A DNA stretch of 64,000 bases from Prorocentrum cordatum (lineage: Eukaryota > Sar > Dinophyceae > Prorocentrales > Prorocentraceae), in assembly GCA_963575745.1 (NCBI GenBank), contig CAUYUJ010007446.1, forward strand, positions 922,660-986,659, in the 5' to 3' direction. The position numbers and the translations under genes were made by a program. The notes under the pieces were generated by a model. That model did not search any database. It was not told where the DNA came from and worked only from the letters and a program-made list of their open reading frames with translations. Numbering within the stretch: position 1 is the first letter of the stretch; every line of letters begins with the position of its first letter. This document shows positions 1 through 10,547 of the stretch, one piece after another.

Positions 1-700
1 AGGAGGAGGAGGAGAGAGAGGAGGGAGAAGGAGGAGGAGGAGGAGGAGAGGAGGAGGAGGAGGAGGAGAGAGGAGGAGGAGGAGGAGGGAGGAGGAGGAG
101 GAGGAGGAGGAGGAGGAGGGAGGAGGAGGAGGAGGAGGAGGAGGAGGAGGAGGAGGAGGAGGAGGAGGAGGAGAGGAGGAGGAGGAGGAGGAGGAGGAGG
201 AGGAGGAGGAGGGAGGAGGAGGAGGAGGAGGAGGAGGAGGAGGAGTGAGGAGGAGGAGGGAGGAGGAGGAGGAGGAGGAGGAGGAGGAGGGGAGGGGGAG
301 GAGGAGGAGGGGGGGGGGCGACAGCCCAGCCGAGAGGCCTTACAGGTGACAGGCGTCGCCGCCGACGACGGGGAAGACAAAGAGGAGGAGGAAGGTAGAG
401 GCAGGGAGATGAGGAGGAGAAGGGGAAGGAGAAAGGAGGAAGGATGAGAAGGAGGAGGACGTGGAATAGGAGGAAGAGGGGGAGGAGGAGGAGGAGGAGC
501 AGGAGGAGGAGGAGGAGGAGGAGGAGGAGGAGGAAGAGGGAGCAGGAGGAGGAGGAAGAGGGAGAATAGGAACAGGAGGAGGAGGAAGAGGAGGAGGAGG
601 AGGTGGAGGAAGGTGGAAAGGGGCAGGGCGGGAGGAGGCGGTGGAGGAGGAGGAGGACGAGGAGCAGGAGGAGGGAGCAGGATGGGCAGGAGCAAGAAGT
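1..700. repeat. GGA microsatellite
   Basis: Nearly pure (GGA)n fills 1-310. It is broken by a short unique stretch around 320-400 and then resumes in degenerate form to about 700. Glu/Gly/Arg-rich open frames here are by-products of the triplet repeat. Confidence 0.95.
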
Positions 701-844
701 GTAGGAACAGGAGAGCAGGAGGAGCAGGACGTGCAGGTAGCGGCTGCAGAAAAGCGGATGGAAAATTTCGCACGCGCATCATCAGACAGTTCGATGTTAG
801 TTCCTCACCAGCTTCGTGGGTCCCTTAATTGAGTTTTCGTCGTT

Positions 845-1915
845 CAAGGTGGTCGTTTTTTGATTGTCGGCGCCTCTGTGGTTATTGGCGTTTAATTTGT
901 TTTCGGCGCCCTTGTTGTTTTCGGAGCTCTTTCGGAGTTCGGCGATCCGTTGGTTTTGGGTGCCTCTTTGGTTTTCGGCGCGTCCTTGTTTTTTGGCGCT
1001 CTTTTGGTGTTCGGCGCCGCCATAGTTGTTGGCGCTCTTTTGGTTGTCGGCGTATGTTTAGGTTTTCGGCGTTTCCTCGTCCGTTTCCGGCGCCCCTTTT
1101 GGTGTTCGGTTGCTCTTTTGTTTTTGGCGTTCGCTTAGTTTTCGGCGCCAGTTGGGTTTCGTTGCTCTTTTGCTTTTGGCACTCTTTTGGTTCGGCGTCC
1201 GGTCGGTTTTCGGCGCCATTTTGGTTGTCGGCGCCCTTTGGGATTTGGGCGGTTCTGTGGGTTTCGGCGTCCCTTTGGGTTTTCGATGTCGTTCGACTTG
1301 CGGGAGTCTTGCGGTTTCCGTCGCTCTTTTCGTATTCGGCACCTTCCAGGATTTTGGCGCCTCCTTGGTGTTTGGGTGTTCTTTTGCTGCCGCGCGCTCT
1401 TTTAAAATGCGGCGCGTCTTTGGTTTTCGTCGCCCTTTGGTTGTCGGCGGTCTTTTGGTTTTCAGAGCCTTCCAAGCCACTTTCCTCCCTCAGCCGAAAA
1501 GGGAGGGAGGCGGGGGGGGCTTTGGCAGGGGTCGTCTAAGCGAAAGGGGCGTCCATGTGATTTTCGGTGCCGCCTCGGTACTCGGCGCATCTTTGGTTTT
1601 CGGTGTCGCTTTGGTTTTCGGCAATCCGTGAGTTCTCGGGGTATCGCTGGTTTTCGGGATCCTTTGGTTTTCGGCGTTCTCGAGGTTTTGGGGGCCTTTG
1701 TTGTTTTCGGTTGTCCGTTCGTTTTGGCGCCTCTTTGGTTCTCGGCGTCCTAAGTTTTTATTGGCGTTCTGTTGGTGTTCGGCGAACCGAAGGTCTTCGG
1801 CGTCTGACAGGTTTTCGACGCCATATTGGTCTTCGGCGCTCATTTGGTTTTCGGCACACCTGTAGTTTTCGGTCCCGTCTTGGTTTGTTCGGGTCTCTTT
1901 CGGTTTTCAGCGATT
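845..1915. repeat. 18-bp minisatellite array (about 60 degenerate units)
   Basis: A unit close to CGCTCTTTTGGTTTTCGG recurs about every 18 bases for more than 1 kb, with many substitutions. Because 18 is a multiple of three, several frames stay open on both strands (829-1539 plus, 882-1475 minus) and translate into repeats such as ALLVFG. I take these as repeat artefacts: no start context, domain or non-repetitive flank supports a protein. Confidence 0.85.
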
Positions 1916-1980
1916 CTTGTTCACAACCATCCTGTGATGATGGGTCCTCGTTTTGGAGAGACAGCGCCCCGCGTTCCTCC

Positions 1981-2035
1981 CCCTCTCCTCCTCTCCTCTC
2001 CTCTCCTCCTCCCCCCTCCTCCCTCCTCCTCAGTT
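1981..2035. repeat. CT-rich pyrimidine tract
   Basis: A CCT/CTC tract separates the 18-bp minisatellite from the 77-bp satellite. Confidence 0.8.
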
Positions 2036-2575
2036 CGCATGCGGTTCCCACACCCAGTACAACGTTTCGTGGCCCCACAGGGAGCTCCACCGAAGATCCC
2101 AATGGCGCAGACTGTGTGCGTCTCCCCCACCCAGTGCAGCGTTTCGTGGCCTCATAGGGAGCTCCACCTGAGGTCCCAGTCGCGCAGCCCGCATGCGTTC
2201 CCCCCATCCAGTACAGCGCTCCATGGCCCCATATGGAGCTCCACCGAAGGTTCCAGTGGCGCAGCCCGCATGCACCTCCCCCACCCAGTACTGCGTTTGG
2301 TGGCTCCCTTGGGAACTCCACCGAAGGTCCCGGTGGCGCAGCCCGCATGCGTCTCCCCAACCCAGTACAGCGTTGCGTCAGCCTGCAGGGAGCTGCACCG
2401 AAGGTCTCATGGCACAGCCCGCACGCGTCTCCCCCACCCTGTACAGCGTTCCGTGGCCCCATAGGGAGCTGCACCGAAGGTCCCAATGGCGCAGCCCGCA
2501 TGCGTCTCCCACTCCCAGTAAGGCGTTTCGTGGCCACATAGGGAGCTCCACCGAAGGTCCCAGTGGGGCAGTCCG
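2036..2575. repeat. 77-bp tandem satellite, seven copies
   Basis: Copies recur about every 77 bases, at roughly 2063, 2141, 2218, 2296, 2373, 2450 and 2526. Each contains GTGGCCCCATAGGGAGCTCC followed by ACCGAAGGTCCC and GCGCAGCCCGCATGCG. The core is shared with the 88-bp array at 39545-40050. Open frames across it on both strands are repeat translations. Confidence 0.92.
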
Positions 2576-3310
2576 TTTTGAAAACGGACCGTCCCATCGG
2601 TATAAGTCTTGCACAACTTCTCGCTGACCAGCATGGGTGTCGAGGAGGTCGCAAGCGATAACCCCGCGTTGAAAAGGGGGCGCCCTCCATGCGTGCAAGC
2701 GTTGCGTGTGTTCAAGTAACTACTCTCTGGTCGCTGAAATCCCAGAAAATTCCAGCGAACGCCCCCCAAAAAGAAGCCGCACATCATCCTCGAAGTTGTT
2801 GCATATGTTTAAAAGTCTGGTCTGTGTGTTTAGTGGATCCTCAAGTCTGTATGCCAAGCTGGAAGACGAAGCGCCCACAATATTTGTGTAGGTTGCAAGT
2901 TTTTCAGACGAACGCGCGGGCTGCTAAGGCGAGAGTTCAGCGTTAAAAAAGAACAGCTCTCCATCATTGGAGTTGCTGATAGTGTTTGAGGCTCATGCGC
3001 GTGGCGTACAAGCGAGAACCACATTTTGAAAAAGAGCCGTCGTCAATCATTACAGCTGTTGCGCGTATTCTTTGTTCAAATGTTATTGTGGTTCCTGACG
3101 CTTACTATCCGAAAAACAAGCCAGCAAGTGCGTGTGTCTCGAAAGTACTAGGGCAATTTTGTAAGAAGGATAGTTAACCGCCGCGTTAAAGCGAGAGCTA
3201 CATTCTGAAAATCACGGCATCCGCCCGTGAAAGTGTTGCAAACGCTTCAGAAGCATATGCGCGTCATTATGGCGAGAGCTCCATTTTGAAAACGACCCCC
3301 CCATCCTTGA
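2576..3310 (+). repeat. ~85-bp dispersed/tandem repeat family, divergent copies
   Basis: Diverged units, roughly 80-95 bases apart, contain an AAGGCGAGAGCTCCATTTTG-like block followed by AAAA and a GCTGTTGCGCGT-like block (for example around 2576, 2668, 2940, 3022, 3200 and 3285). The same family lies in the opposite orientation at 50160-50480. No coding capacity is apparent. Confidence 0.7.
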
Positions 3311-3925
3311 AGCTGTTGCGCACTTATGGCTGCAGGGTCATAGGTGGTGGGGAGGTCTCCGGCGAAACGCCGAGTCCGCCCTTTCGACGCGCGTGGGGGT
3401 GCGACAGGGAGAAAGTATCTACTATGAGAAAGGCATGAAGGCCACCCTGTGACCCACCCTGCGACCCGCCCGCGACCCGCTAATGTTGTTTAGACGAACC
3501 AATCGGCGCCTACGCTGGGCTCATAGTTTCATGTGTGAGGATCATCGCTTGCCGGCGGTTTCTTCAGAGCCTCGCGGATTGCCGACGATGCCGCCGCACC
3601 ACCACTCTTCCATTTACTACGGAAAGGAAAAGTGGTGGAGGAGGAAGAGGAAAAGGAAAGAAAATCAAAAGAAGGGGAGATCGCGGATCGAGGACGGAAC
3701 GAGCGAGACATCAAATATGCCGCCGCCCCGCGCGCGCAGCGCGCAGGCGCCGCGAGGCCACGCGGCTCTGGCGCCGGCGGCGGCCGAGGCCGCCGCGGCG
3801 TGCGCAGGCGGGCGCCGCCGGGGCCCGCCTCCCACCCAGCCGTGGTCGGGGGCCCGGCCTGGGCACTCGGCGCTGCTCTCAAATTTCGATGTAGTATGGG
3901 TCGGGCGGCTTGGACTCATCTTCTA
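3311..3925. other. GC-rich unique sequence, nothing recognised
   Basis: Several overlapping open frames (for example from 3483 plus and 3529 minus) give Arg/Ala/Pro-rich, low-complexity translations without a recognisable domain. I see no gene. Confidence 0.5.
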
Positions 3926-4160
3926 CTGGCGTCTCTCCTCCTCCTCCTCCTTCTCCTCGTCCTCGTTCTCCTCCTCCTCCTCCTTTTCCTCCTCCTCCCC
4001 CTTCCTCCCCCTTCCTCCAGTGCCTCCTCCTCCTCCCCCTGCTCCCCTCCTCCTCCTCCTCCTCCCCCTCCTCTCCTCCTCCTCCTCCTCCTCCTCCTCC
4101 TCCCCCCGTTTCCCCCCCCCTGCCTCCTTCCCTCCATCCCTCCCTCCCTCCCTCCTTCCG
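3926..4160. repeat. CCT/CTC microsatellite
   Basis: A pyrimidine-only stretch of CCT and CTC triplets with short C runs. Ser/Pro/Leu-rich frames through it are artefacts. Confidence 0.9.
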
Positions 4161-5155
4161 CCGGCTCGCACCGCCCGGGCATCCAGCGGCCTGGCCTCCG
4201 CTCTCTGGGCCCGCGGCGAGGGGTGGCCGACTACACGGCTGGTTCTAGAATGGGTCTCTCTTCCTCGGCGGAAGGCGGCGGACGTACAGTCAAAGCGCAT
4301 AGCAAGGATGAGCAATTTTCCAAGGCTGCCCTTGCATCCTTGCCCCTTCGGCCCATCCTTGGATCGGTTGCTGGCAAGGCCTGTTCGGAAGCCGTCCACA
4401 TGACCTTTCAAGGCCCCTGCATCCTTACCGCGTATCCTTATCATGCGGTTTGACTGAAAAGCGAGGCCACCTCAGCTGGCGCCCAGCGCCCGCCCATCTG
4501 GCGGCCTGGTATCCGCCTTCCGGGCCAACGTCGGGAGGTGATCAATATTATGCCGCCGTCCAGGGAGGGTCTTTACTGGAGCTGCGGGCATGGCCAACAC
4601 TTTGTGACATGGGCCCCTTGGGCCACGGAGCCAACACGGGGTCACCTCAGCCGCTTTGGGTTCCCGAGGGCTCCCCCCGAGGGTTTTCGGGAGGAGTCAC
4701 ACAACACGCCCGCCAACACGGGCGGGTGTGTGACTGCCGCAAGTTGGCAACGTTACCAAATGGACGCAGCTAGATTTTTAAGTATCAAGCAGTGGCATCG
4801 CCCACCAAAACGGCGCCTTCGAACATCAAAAAAGTTGGAATGTATTCCTCGGAGGAGGGCGGCGGAAGCTCGGTGGAAGGCGGCGGAAGTAAAACGTGGG
4901 CGCCTCCGCCGGCGGAAGTACGGTGAAACGCGGTGGAAGTGAACCATGGAGCCCCAAGAGAGGGAAAGAGTTTTGGTTGCAGGGCTTTCAGAAACCGCTA
5001 AATGCATCAAGCATTGACGAAGCGTCCTGACTCGCCAATCGGCCCATCAAATCATGTTCTAAGAACCGTTTGCGGATTGCACGGTATGTTATGCGAAATT
5101 GGTTGACCGATGCTGCATTGGTTTAAGACATCGATCTCTTGATATAAGAGCATTT
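4161..5155. other. Unique sequence with a small CGGCGGAAGT repeat
   Basis: No gene is recognised. At 4845-4940 a short unit close to CGGCGGAAGT recurs about five times. The remainder is non-repetitive with only short open frames. Confidence 0.5.
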
Positions 5156-5159
5156 ATAG

Positions 5160-5610
5160 TGTAGTCGAAATATGTATGTATGAATAGTTGTAAGTGTTCA
5201 TGTGTACATGGTTGTATGAATGCGTGCAGTCATGCGTGTTTGTATGCAAGCCTGTATACATATATGCATGTATGCATGTATGGATGTGTATGCATGTATG
5301 GGTGTGTGTACATATGTGCACGTATAAATGGATGGTGTGTATATGGATATAAGGAGTATGCATGTGGATGTGTGCGGTTGTATGTATGAATGAATGTGTA
5401 AACGTATGCATGGACGCCGGTATGTATGCACGCGTGGATGCATGCTTGCATATATGTATGTATGAATGTATGGATGGCCGTGTGTATGCATCCATGTATG
5501 TGATGTATGTGCATGCATGCAGGTGTGTGTATATATGTATACACATGTGTACGTAAGTATGTATAAATTCATGATGTAAGGAGACCTACGTGTGTGTATA
5601 TATATATGTA

Positions 5611-5641
<31 letters not shown>

Positions 5642-5652
5642 GTGTGTGTATG
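5160..5652. repeat. TATG-type microsatellite followed by TA repeat
   Basis: Degenerate TGTATG/TGCATG units run to about 5580. From about 5590 to 5652 the sequence is mostly alternating TA. It is AT-rich compared with the GC-rich neighbourhood. Confidence 0.9.
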
Positions 5653-6310
5653 TATCGGGGTACGCTGGCGAGGGCCCTGAACCACGACCTCTGTATTGCA
5701 TGGCGGCCCGATGGGGCCTTGAGGGTTCCAGCAGGGCCCAGAAAAGGGCTTCGAACCCCCCACGAGGCCCCCAAGCTGGCCCAAATGGCCCCCCAAACGC
5801 CCCAGGTTGCTTGGACGATGGCGCAAAAGCGCACTGCGATGGCCTCACGACGGCCCACAAGCGCTCCAAGACAGCCCAAGACTGCTCCTGGACGGCCAAA
5901 AAGTCTTTCAAGACGGTCCAAGAGGCCGCCGAGAGGGCCCCCCAAGGGCAAACATCACAAACATAAAATGGGAAGGTGATTATTTTCGGGATACTCGTTT
6001 TTTTCAATCCTAACAGCGGCCACGACAGCCCCACAGGCCCTTAATTTCGGCCCCAGACGGCCCAAGAGGCTCCCAAGAGGGCCCCAAGACGGCCTGAAGA
6101 AAGCTTCAAGCAGCACAAGAGAGTTGCAAGACGGCCCAAGAGTCCCCAGGGAGCCCCGAGGGGGCCACCGGAGAACCCATTCATGGTCGGAAAGGGCCCA
6201 GAGGGCCCCAAGACGGGCCCAGCCCCCCGTGACAGGCCAAGAGGGACCCAGGACGGCCGAAAAGGGCCCCCAGGCGCCACCAGCTGCTGGAGGAGAATGT
6301 GGTCGAGCTC
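5653..6310. repeat. Degenerate 15-18-bp array (CAAGACGGCCC type)
   Basis: Units resembling CCAAGAGGGCCC or CAAGACGGCCC recur at 15-18-base spacing with heavy divergence, for example through 5840-5960 and 6050-6270. Open frames on both strands (5590-5979 plus, 5586-5951 minus) follow the repeat and look non-coding. Confidence 0.7.
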
Positions 6311-6594
6311 GCCTGTCGCACGAAGGCACCGACAAGCAGAATAATGACAAGGCCGACGTGCCTGACGACAGGGTGGAGAAAAACATGTTCTTGGGAGCCC
6401 AGGATCGCAGGGTGAATGTCTGCGTTTGCCCTCTGCTGGGTACCTGTATCGCGGAGGAGTTGAAGGCGGAGGCTGCGGTGGCCAAGGGACGCAGGAAAGC
6501 CCGCGAGGAGATGGCGTTGCGGCAATAGCCTTGCAGCCTTCCCCATCCTTGTGGCAGGCCCCTCGCACTGAGGCCGCAGCTGGCGTTTCTGAGT

Positions 6595-6705
6595 GAGTTT
6601 TGATGTTTGCGTTTCTCAGCAGTGGACAGTCGTCGTCTGAGTTTTGAGTTCTTGCGTCTCTGAGCCGTGGACAGTCGTCGTGAGTTTTGCGTTTCTTGGC
6701 GCGCC
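6595..6705. repeat. Short direct repeat, 2.5 copies of ~43 bp
   Basis: GAGTTTTG starts three successive units near 6595, 6641 and 6681. The first two also share GTGGACAGTCGTCGT. The array lies directly upstream of the DIRS-type element and could belong to its 5' terminus, which is unproven. Confidence 0.6.
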
Positions 6706-7329
6706 CGTCAGTGATGTGATCGAGGGGCGGCTTGGCGCCACTGGGCCAACGAGCGCATCGACATCCTCGACGAATTGAACGGCCAACGCTGCGATCCTCG
6801 TGAGGTGGTCGTGCCCGACGGCGCGGATGACGCGCCGCAGCAGTTCGCCCTCGCCCACATCGTCGAGGCCCTTCAAGATTTTTAACGGCCTGCGGACCCT
6901 GCCGTCAGCGACGCCACCGCGGATGCCGTCGTGGAAGAGCTGGTCCGCAACGCGCCTGGGTACTGCGATGGCAGTGCCACGGTCCACTGTTCGTCCCCAC
7001 GCCAAGGGCCTCTCGCCCTGGCCCGCTGCCGGCGCGGCCCCGACGCCTCTGGGCCAGCTGCGCGGCAGCGCCTCTCTGGACAGGCTGGCGTCGCAGAGGG
7101 CGAGCATGCTGGTCTCAGAGTGTTTGGCAGGCGCCAGGCGGAAGGAGTCTGGACTCGTCAAGCCGCGCGTCAATCCTCTTCTTCTCGGCCTCCCCGGTCG
7201 CCGCGCCGACTTCGCTCGTCGACGGGGCGCGGCAGGGGTGCTGAGATTCCGTTCTCGTCGAGGGCGCGAGCAGCTCACGGCGGGGGCGTTCTTCGCCGCG
7301 AAGAAGGACGGCAACCCCAGGATGGCGCT

Positions 7330-7910
7330 TGACACTACATTGCTAATATTTCGTTCGTGGAGCCAGCTGGCGCAAAGCTGCCGACAAGTGCTTCGTGGGC
7401 GGGCATGGAGTTGGGCCCCGACGTCGTCGGCCACGTGGCCTCGGGCGACATCCTGCGCGCCTTCCACCACGAGACTTCCTGGCGACCTGGCTCGCGCGTT
7501 CGCCCCGCCACGCATCTCGAATCGGGTTCTGCGTCGAGGCGGCTTCGCGCTCGACATCGCCATCGCGCCTGACATTCTGGCGATGTCGATGGGTTGGAGC
7601 TGGTCATTGCATTTTTGTCAGGACGCTCCCGCCAACATCATTTACCGTGACGCGGGGGCGGAAGAGCGCTTCACCGCGGACGGGGCCCCGCCCTTCTCGC
7701 TGCCGACGCCGACCGACTGGACGGTCGCCGCCTGCGTCGACAACTCTCGTGTGGTCGCTGGCTCGAAGGAGATTGTCGATCGCATGCTGCAGCGTATTCC
7801 AGGGGCCATCGCTCGCCACCATTTGCCCGTGCACGAGGTGCAGGGCGCTCGTATCTCAATGGTTGCGTTAGTGGTCTCGAATCCGACGGGGCAAAGGGAG
7901 CCACGCGCGC
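7330..7910 (+). pseudogene. DIRS-type reverse transcriptase fragment
   Basis: This would copy element RNA into DNA. A motif-A-like SGDILRAFHHETS lies in the frame beginning 7357. The characteristic MGWSWSLHFCQ block starts at 7589 in another frame, and a motif-C equivalent CVDN sits at 7733-7744 where active enzymes usually have YVDD or a close variant. The block order and spacing fit a polymerase core of the DIRS type common in dinoflagellates. At least one frameshift separates motif A from the later blocks. RNase H follows directly. Confidence 0.72.
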
Positions 7911-7913
7911 GCC

Positions 7914-8840
7914 ATGGTCTCGTCTTGCCAGGTTGCACCCGGGCATCCGCTCGGCGCATCGCCGCGGCGAGATCTCGCAGCGCCGGTTGGCCGCGACGCG
8001 CGGGGTATGTTGAGCAGGTGGGAGACGCTAGCGATCGCGTCTGCAACATTCGCCTTCGCCCGCGGGCGGTCGTCAGAGCCGACGAGGTCGTGTGGGGGGG
8101 TCCTCAAGGAGCTCCGCTGGTCACAGGCCACCCTGCCCCTGTGGGCCTCTTGGCGTCTTTCCTGGGCTGGCGACGTTGCGACGTCGGGTCCTTCGGGCAA
8201 TGGCGTCGGGGCCTGTCGTCGAAAGCTCCCGACCCAGGTCGTCGCCGGCGTCAGTCGTCCAGAAGAGAGGGCAAGGTGCAAGTTCAACGACGCCGTCGCG
8301 GCCCGTCGGCATGTTCTGGGAGGCGCCCTTCATGGGCCCGAAGAGCCTCCTCCTCAGGGTCATGCTTCAGGTCATGATCATGGGGCTGGATCTTGGCGGT
8401 CTTGAGGGCCATGGCGATCTGGGGGGCTCAGCCGGCGTCGCCAACTTCGAGAGCTCGCTGGGCGGCAGCGCGAAGACCCCCAGCTATGCGGAGGTGCCCC
8501 AAGAGCCTCTCGACAGCGCCGACTGGAAGGTCGCCCATTCTAGCAGGGCCCGCGCGCAGGGGAAGAACGCCTTGGAGCCCGTGGGGGGCGCCTTGGAATT
8601 CGCGCTTCGCCACGTGCTCAAGACGGGGCCCCTGCGCGGCCATCGCCCCCTCCTCCTCGCCGACAATTTGGCTCTTGCGCTCGGCGTTGGCAAGGCCGCG
8701 GCCTTTTGGCCAACCTCGCCAGGCCCTTGAGGGGCGCCGCCTCGCTGCTGCTCGCCACGGGCGCCCGCGCCCGCGCGAGACGGACCTCGTCGAAGCTCAG
8801 CCCGTCGGACGCTTCATCTCGGAAGGGTTCCTTCGCGGGG
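7914..8840 (+). pseudogene. RNase H-like domain of the DIRS-type element
   Basis: The frame from 7914 carries LKELRWSQATLPLWASWRLS, then a block ending SGNGVGAC that matches the place where such proteins have the first catalytic Asp (ASDAS type). Here the Asp is not evident. A second block, LLLADNLALALGVGKAAAF near 8645-8705, matches the DN...KGRA block in another frame. After a frameshift, SSKLSPSDASSRKG (about 8785-8830) matches the usual end of the domain. It would degrade the RNA strand during reverse transcription. The copy is not functional as read. Confidence 0.65.
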
Positions 8841-9019
8841 CCGCCGCGGGAGGGCTCGGGCCGCGGCCCAGACCGCTAGCCTGGCGCAGCGGCGCGGCCT
8901 GTCGTGGGCCACGCCGCGAAAGTTTGACGCGACCTCGACGGCCTTCCCGGCTGGCCATGGGCGGCGTCGACGCAGCGACGAGCCGCGCGCTGCCGGCTCT
9001 GGGGCCGCCGCGAGCGGCG

Positions 9020-9890
9020 CTGCCGATGGCCTGCAAGATGCTGGGCGGCTGGAAGAGGCTGAAGCCGCCTTGCTCGAGGTCGCCGATCCTTCGGCCCGCG
9101 GCGTTGGCGATCATCGGAGTGACTCCGTTGTCGCTCGGCCAGCAGCCCCTCGAGAGGCCCGTGATCCTCTCGATCGCGGGCTTCCCGCGGCCGTCGGGAG
9201 CTCGCCGCCTCCGCGGGGTCTCGCTTGCGCCGCCCAACCTTCTGGCGGGCCTCCGCCGCGGGGAGCGGCTCGACGCCGGGCCAAGCGTGGCGAGCGGGCG
9301 AGGGCGACGCGCCGGCCCAGCTTGCCTCGGGGCCCCTGCGGGCTTCGCTGCGGACGGCGCTCCCTGGAGGCGCGCCGATGGGGGGCTTCGAGGCCGGCGG
9401 CGAGCGCCTCGGCCTAGAGGCGCAGCAGTCGCGGCGCGCGCTGCGCCGCAGCGCTGGCGGCGACTGCCCGCCGGCGCCGAGACGCACGCTTCCTCCGGGG
9501 GCGAAGGGCCGCGGCAGGTGGGTGACATGTTATTCGCCCCGCCGATGTGCCAAGAGGGCCAGGCTCCAGTGGCAGATGAACGCGCGGTCGGAGGAGGGCC
9601 CGGCGCTCGGTCAGAACGCAGACCCCCACCTGGCCACGCTGTTCGAGAGCGCCGCGCTTCAGTAGGATTGCCCGCGGGCGGTGCCGACGGCGGCGACCGC
9701 CTCGTCTCGCGGGCGTCAGAAATCCGCTATGACGGCCAGGCGGGCAGCTACCTGGCGCGCCGGCTGACGTCAGCGCTCGAAGGCGCCAGAGTGAGACCTC
9801 GTCTTGCGCCCATCTGGCTGGGCCCCCCTTTTTGGCCCCATCGCGAAGCGCTTGCGCGCTCTAGGTTCCGCCGCCCTCCTCTTCGACCCT
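9020..9890 (+). pseudogene. Tyrosine-recombinase-like remnant
   Basis: In the frame running to 9892, LPMACKMLGGWKRLKPPCSR (about 9022-9080) resembles the N-terminal helical block of dinoflagellate DIRS recombinases. FPRPSGARRLRGVSLAPP (about 9180-9236) resembles their RP-x-EL block, with the Glu lost. The catalytic Arg-His-Arg-Tyr set cannot be identified with confidence; a RHAVRQ string near 9925 is only suggestive. If correct, this enzyme would integrate the cDNA without a DDE integrase. It is GC-rich and frame-broken, and the call depends mostly on position after RNase H. Confidence 0.42.
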
Positions 9891-10547
9891 AGCGGACATA
9901 TTGGGTTAGATGGGTCTCGGCACGCGGTGCGCCAGGTGATCTTGCGGCGGCGTCGGGGCCCCGTAGTCTTGGGCGCCTGGGTCTCCCCGGCCTCGGGCCC
10001 CGGGCCCCCCCTTCTCGGTCTCGGGCCCCCCGGGGTTCGCTCGCCACCGCGATCCTCGAGTGCCATCGCCTCAGGGCCCCCGTGCATGTAGAGTGCCCTC
10101 TTCAGTCTCCTCTGCCTGGCCATTTTTCCCTGAGGCATGCATGTTCGCTCGCGTCGCAAACGGCCGAGCGAACCTCTGTTAGCGCGGCGGCATCGTTCCC
10201 AGACCTACGAAGGCATGGGCCGGGAGCGCGGGGTCTCCCACACTTGCCACGCGCCCTCGCTGCGCGGGCAAGAATGGCACTCGTTGTGGCCGCGGGCTTT
10301 TCCACGCCGAGAGTTCGGCCCCCGACGTTTTTGTTGCGCGACCGCGGGGTCGCCGTTTAAACAGATCTCCTCGTGAGCTCGTTTTGTTGGGCCGCCAACT
10401 GGCCGGCGCTCAGCGCCGAAGCCCTGTGCGAAACCTGAAGGTGTAGATTGTTTAGGTTTTATTGTCGCACACGGGCGAATGCGAATGCGCTGTTAATGTG
10501 TTCGGCCCGCGGCCATGGCGCGCAGGCATGCTGGGCGCAGTTCCCTC
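9891..10547. other. Unique GC-rich sequence, nothing recognised
   Basis: Only short, overlapping open frames are present and none has a recognisable domain. A decayed 3' end of the upstream retroelement may extend here. Confidence 0.4.

Larger units (their letters stand above)
6733..9890 (+). mobile_element. Decayed DIRS-type tyrosine-recombinase retroelement
   Basis: The order is reverse transcriptase, RNase H, then a tyrosine-recombinase-like region, which is the order of DIRS-type elements. Frames shift repeatedly and stops interrupt them, so the copy is dead. A coding remnant (WRHWANERID...EALQDF) at 6733-6884 begins it. Both ends are uncertain because no terminal repeats could be paired; the GAGTTTTG repeats at 6595-6705 are candidates for a 5' end. 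Assignment rests on motifs from memory of dinoflagellate elements, not a search. Confidence 0.7.

Noticed and set aside
829-1539. Paired long frames on both strands over the 18-bp minisatellite
   Set aside because: The period is a multiple of three in a stop-poor unit. There is no non-repetitive extension or domain.
2036-2575. CRISPR array at the 77-bp repeats (also 88-bp array at 39545)
   Set aside because: Repeats are contiguous with no unique spacers, no cas genes are present and the genome is eukaryotic.
5740-5765. tRNA-like GGGCTTCGAACCCCCC string
   Set aside because: No acceptor, D or anticodon stem could be folded around it, and it belongs to the degenerate GGCCC array.
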